Source: Betaproteobacteria bacterium UBA5216
GTDB lineage: Bacteria > Pseudomonadota > Gammaproteobacteria > Burkholderiales > SG8-41
Direction of reading: 5' to 3'
DNA: 14,300 nt
Assembly (NCBI GenBank): GCA_002412495.1
Contig: DHVE01000031.1
Span: forward strand, 139,045 to 153,344
Shown here: positions 13,819 to 14,300 of the stretch, in pieces
Layout of the letters: each line of letters opens with the position of its first letter
How positions within the stretch are numbered: the stretch's first letter is position 1
The notes under the pieces: model-generated
The model's input: the letters and a program-made list of their open reading frames with translations, nothing else
The model's database searches: none
What the model was told of the DNA's origin: nothing
Made by a program: the position numbers and the translations under genes

Positions 13819-14300
13819 ATGAGCAAAATCATAGGAATAGACCTGGGCACCACCAACTCCTGCGTAGCCGTGATGGAAAATGGCACGCCCAAGGTGATTG
13901 AAAACTCCGAAGGCGCGCGCACCACGCCGTCGATCGTGGCGTATATGGACGACGGCGAAATCCTCACCGGCGCGCCCGGCAAACGTCAGGCCGTCACTAA
14001 TCCGAAAAACACGCTCTATGCGGTGAAGCGCCTGATCGGCCGCCGCTTTGAAGAAAAAGAGGTGCAGAAAGACCTCGACCTGATGCCGTACAAAATCGTC
14101 AAGGCCGACAACGGTGATGCGTGGGTGGAAGTGCGCGGCAAAAAAATTGCCTCGCAGGAAGTCTCCGCGCAAGTGCTGATCAAAATGAAAAAAACCGCCG
14201 AGGATTATCTCGGCGAGCCGGTCACCGAGGCCGTGATCACGGTGCCCGCTTATTTCAACGATTCGCAGCGTCAGGCCACCAAGGACGCCGGCCGCATCGC
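13819..14300 (+). CDS. dnaK: Molecular chaperone DnaK (Hsp70), 3' truncated by window edge
   Basis: ATP-dependent Hsp70 chaperone that works with DnaJ and GrpE. About 160 of ~640 residues are visible: the start MSKIIGIDLGTTNSCVAVME carries the phosphate-1 motif of the actin-like ATPase, followed by NSEGARTTPSIVAY, NPKNTLYAVKRLIGRRF and VITVPAYFNDSQRQATKDAG, all diagnostic. TGAGG at 13807-13811 precedes the ATG. The frame is still open at the window end. Confidence 0.98.
   Translation, partial: MSKIIGIDLGTTNSCVAVMENGTPKVIENSEGARTTPSIVAYMDDGEILTGAPGKRQAVTNPKNTLYAVKRLIGRRFEEKEVQKDLDLMPYKIVKADNGDAWVEVRGKKIASQEVSAQVLIKMKKTAEDYLGEPVTEAVITVPAYFNDSQRQATKDAGRI

Overview
The window looks like a piece of a GC-rich betaproteobacterial chromosome, probably Burkholderiales-like. 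This is inferred from three things: HrcA next to ferrochelatase on one side and GrpE-DnaK on the other, a crowd of Bug-type (TctC-like) periplasmic solute receptors, and sigma32-type heat-shock promoters. No rRNA, tRNA, CRISPR array, insertion sequence or integrase was seen.

Layout. Left (1-2256, + strand): the 3' part of hrcA, hemH with a TTG start, and a small four-helix membrane protein of the YvlD/phage-holin-IV family that overlaps hemH by 4 nt. Centre-left (2273-9499, - strand): a LysR-type regulator, a luciferase-like (LLM) flavin-dependent monooxygenase, then five consecutive Bug receptors in a tightly packed operon read right to left. Centre-right (9686-11229, + strand): a DUF35 OB-fold protein and a thiolase-fold protein, translationally coupled, ending at a bidirectional terminator. 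Then (- strand, 11299-13007): a cupin protein and, upstream of it, a sixth Bug gene broken by two in-frame amber codons. Right (13201-14300, + strand): grpE and the start of dnaK, each with its own sigma32-like promoter.

How it may work together. The housekeeping hrcA-hemH and grpE-dnaK blocks flank about 11 kb of accessory catabolic genes. The receptors would bind small organic acids in the periplasm. The LLM monooxygenase, the DUF35/thiolase pair and the cupin look like enzymes for oxidising and cleaving an acyl-CoA-type substrate. LysR lies between the two halves and is the obvious regulator candidate. No TctA/TctB membrane transporter genes are present, so the receptors either use a transporter elsewhere or act as sensors. 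The substrate cannot be read from the sequence.

Most interesting points: (1) four of the receptors carry exactly two cysteines in the mature chain, 36 residues apart, absent at those sites in the other two Bugs here; (2) two receptors share an 85-residue identical stretch at protein level with only silent DNA differences, while their C-terminal halves diverge; (3) the thiolase lacks the usual nucleophilic Cys and its DUF35 partner lacks most Zn ligands, suggesting chemistry other than classical thiolysis; (4) the sixth Bug gene is intact except for two TAG codons, both where Gln is expected.
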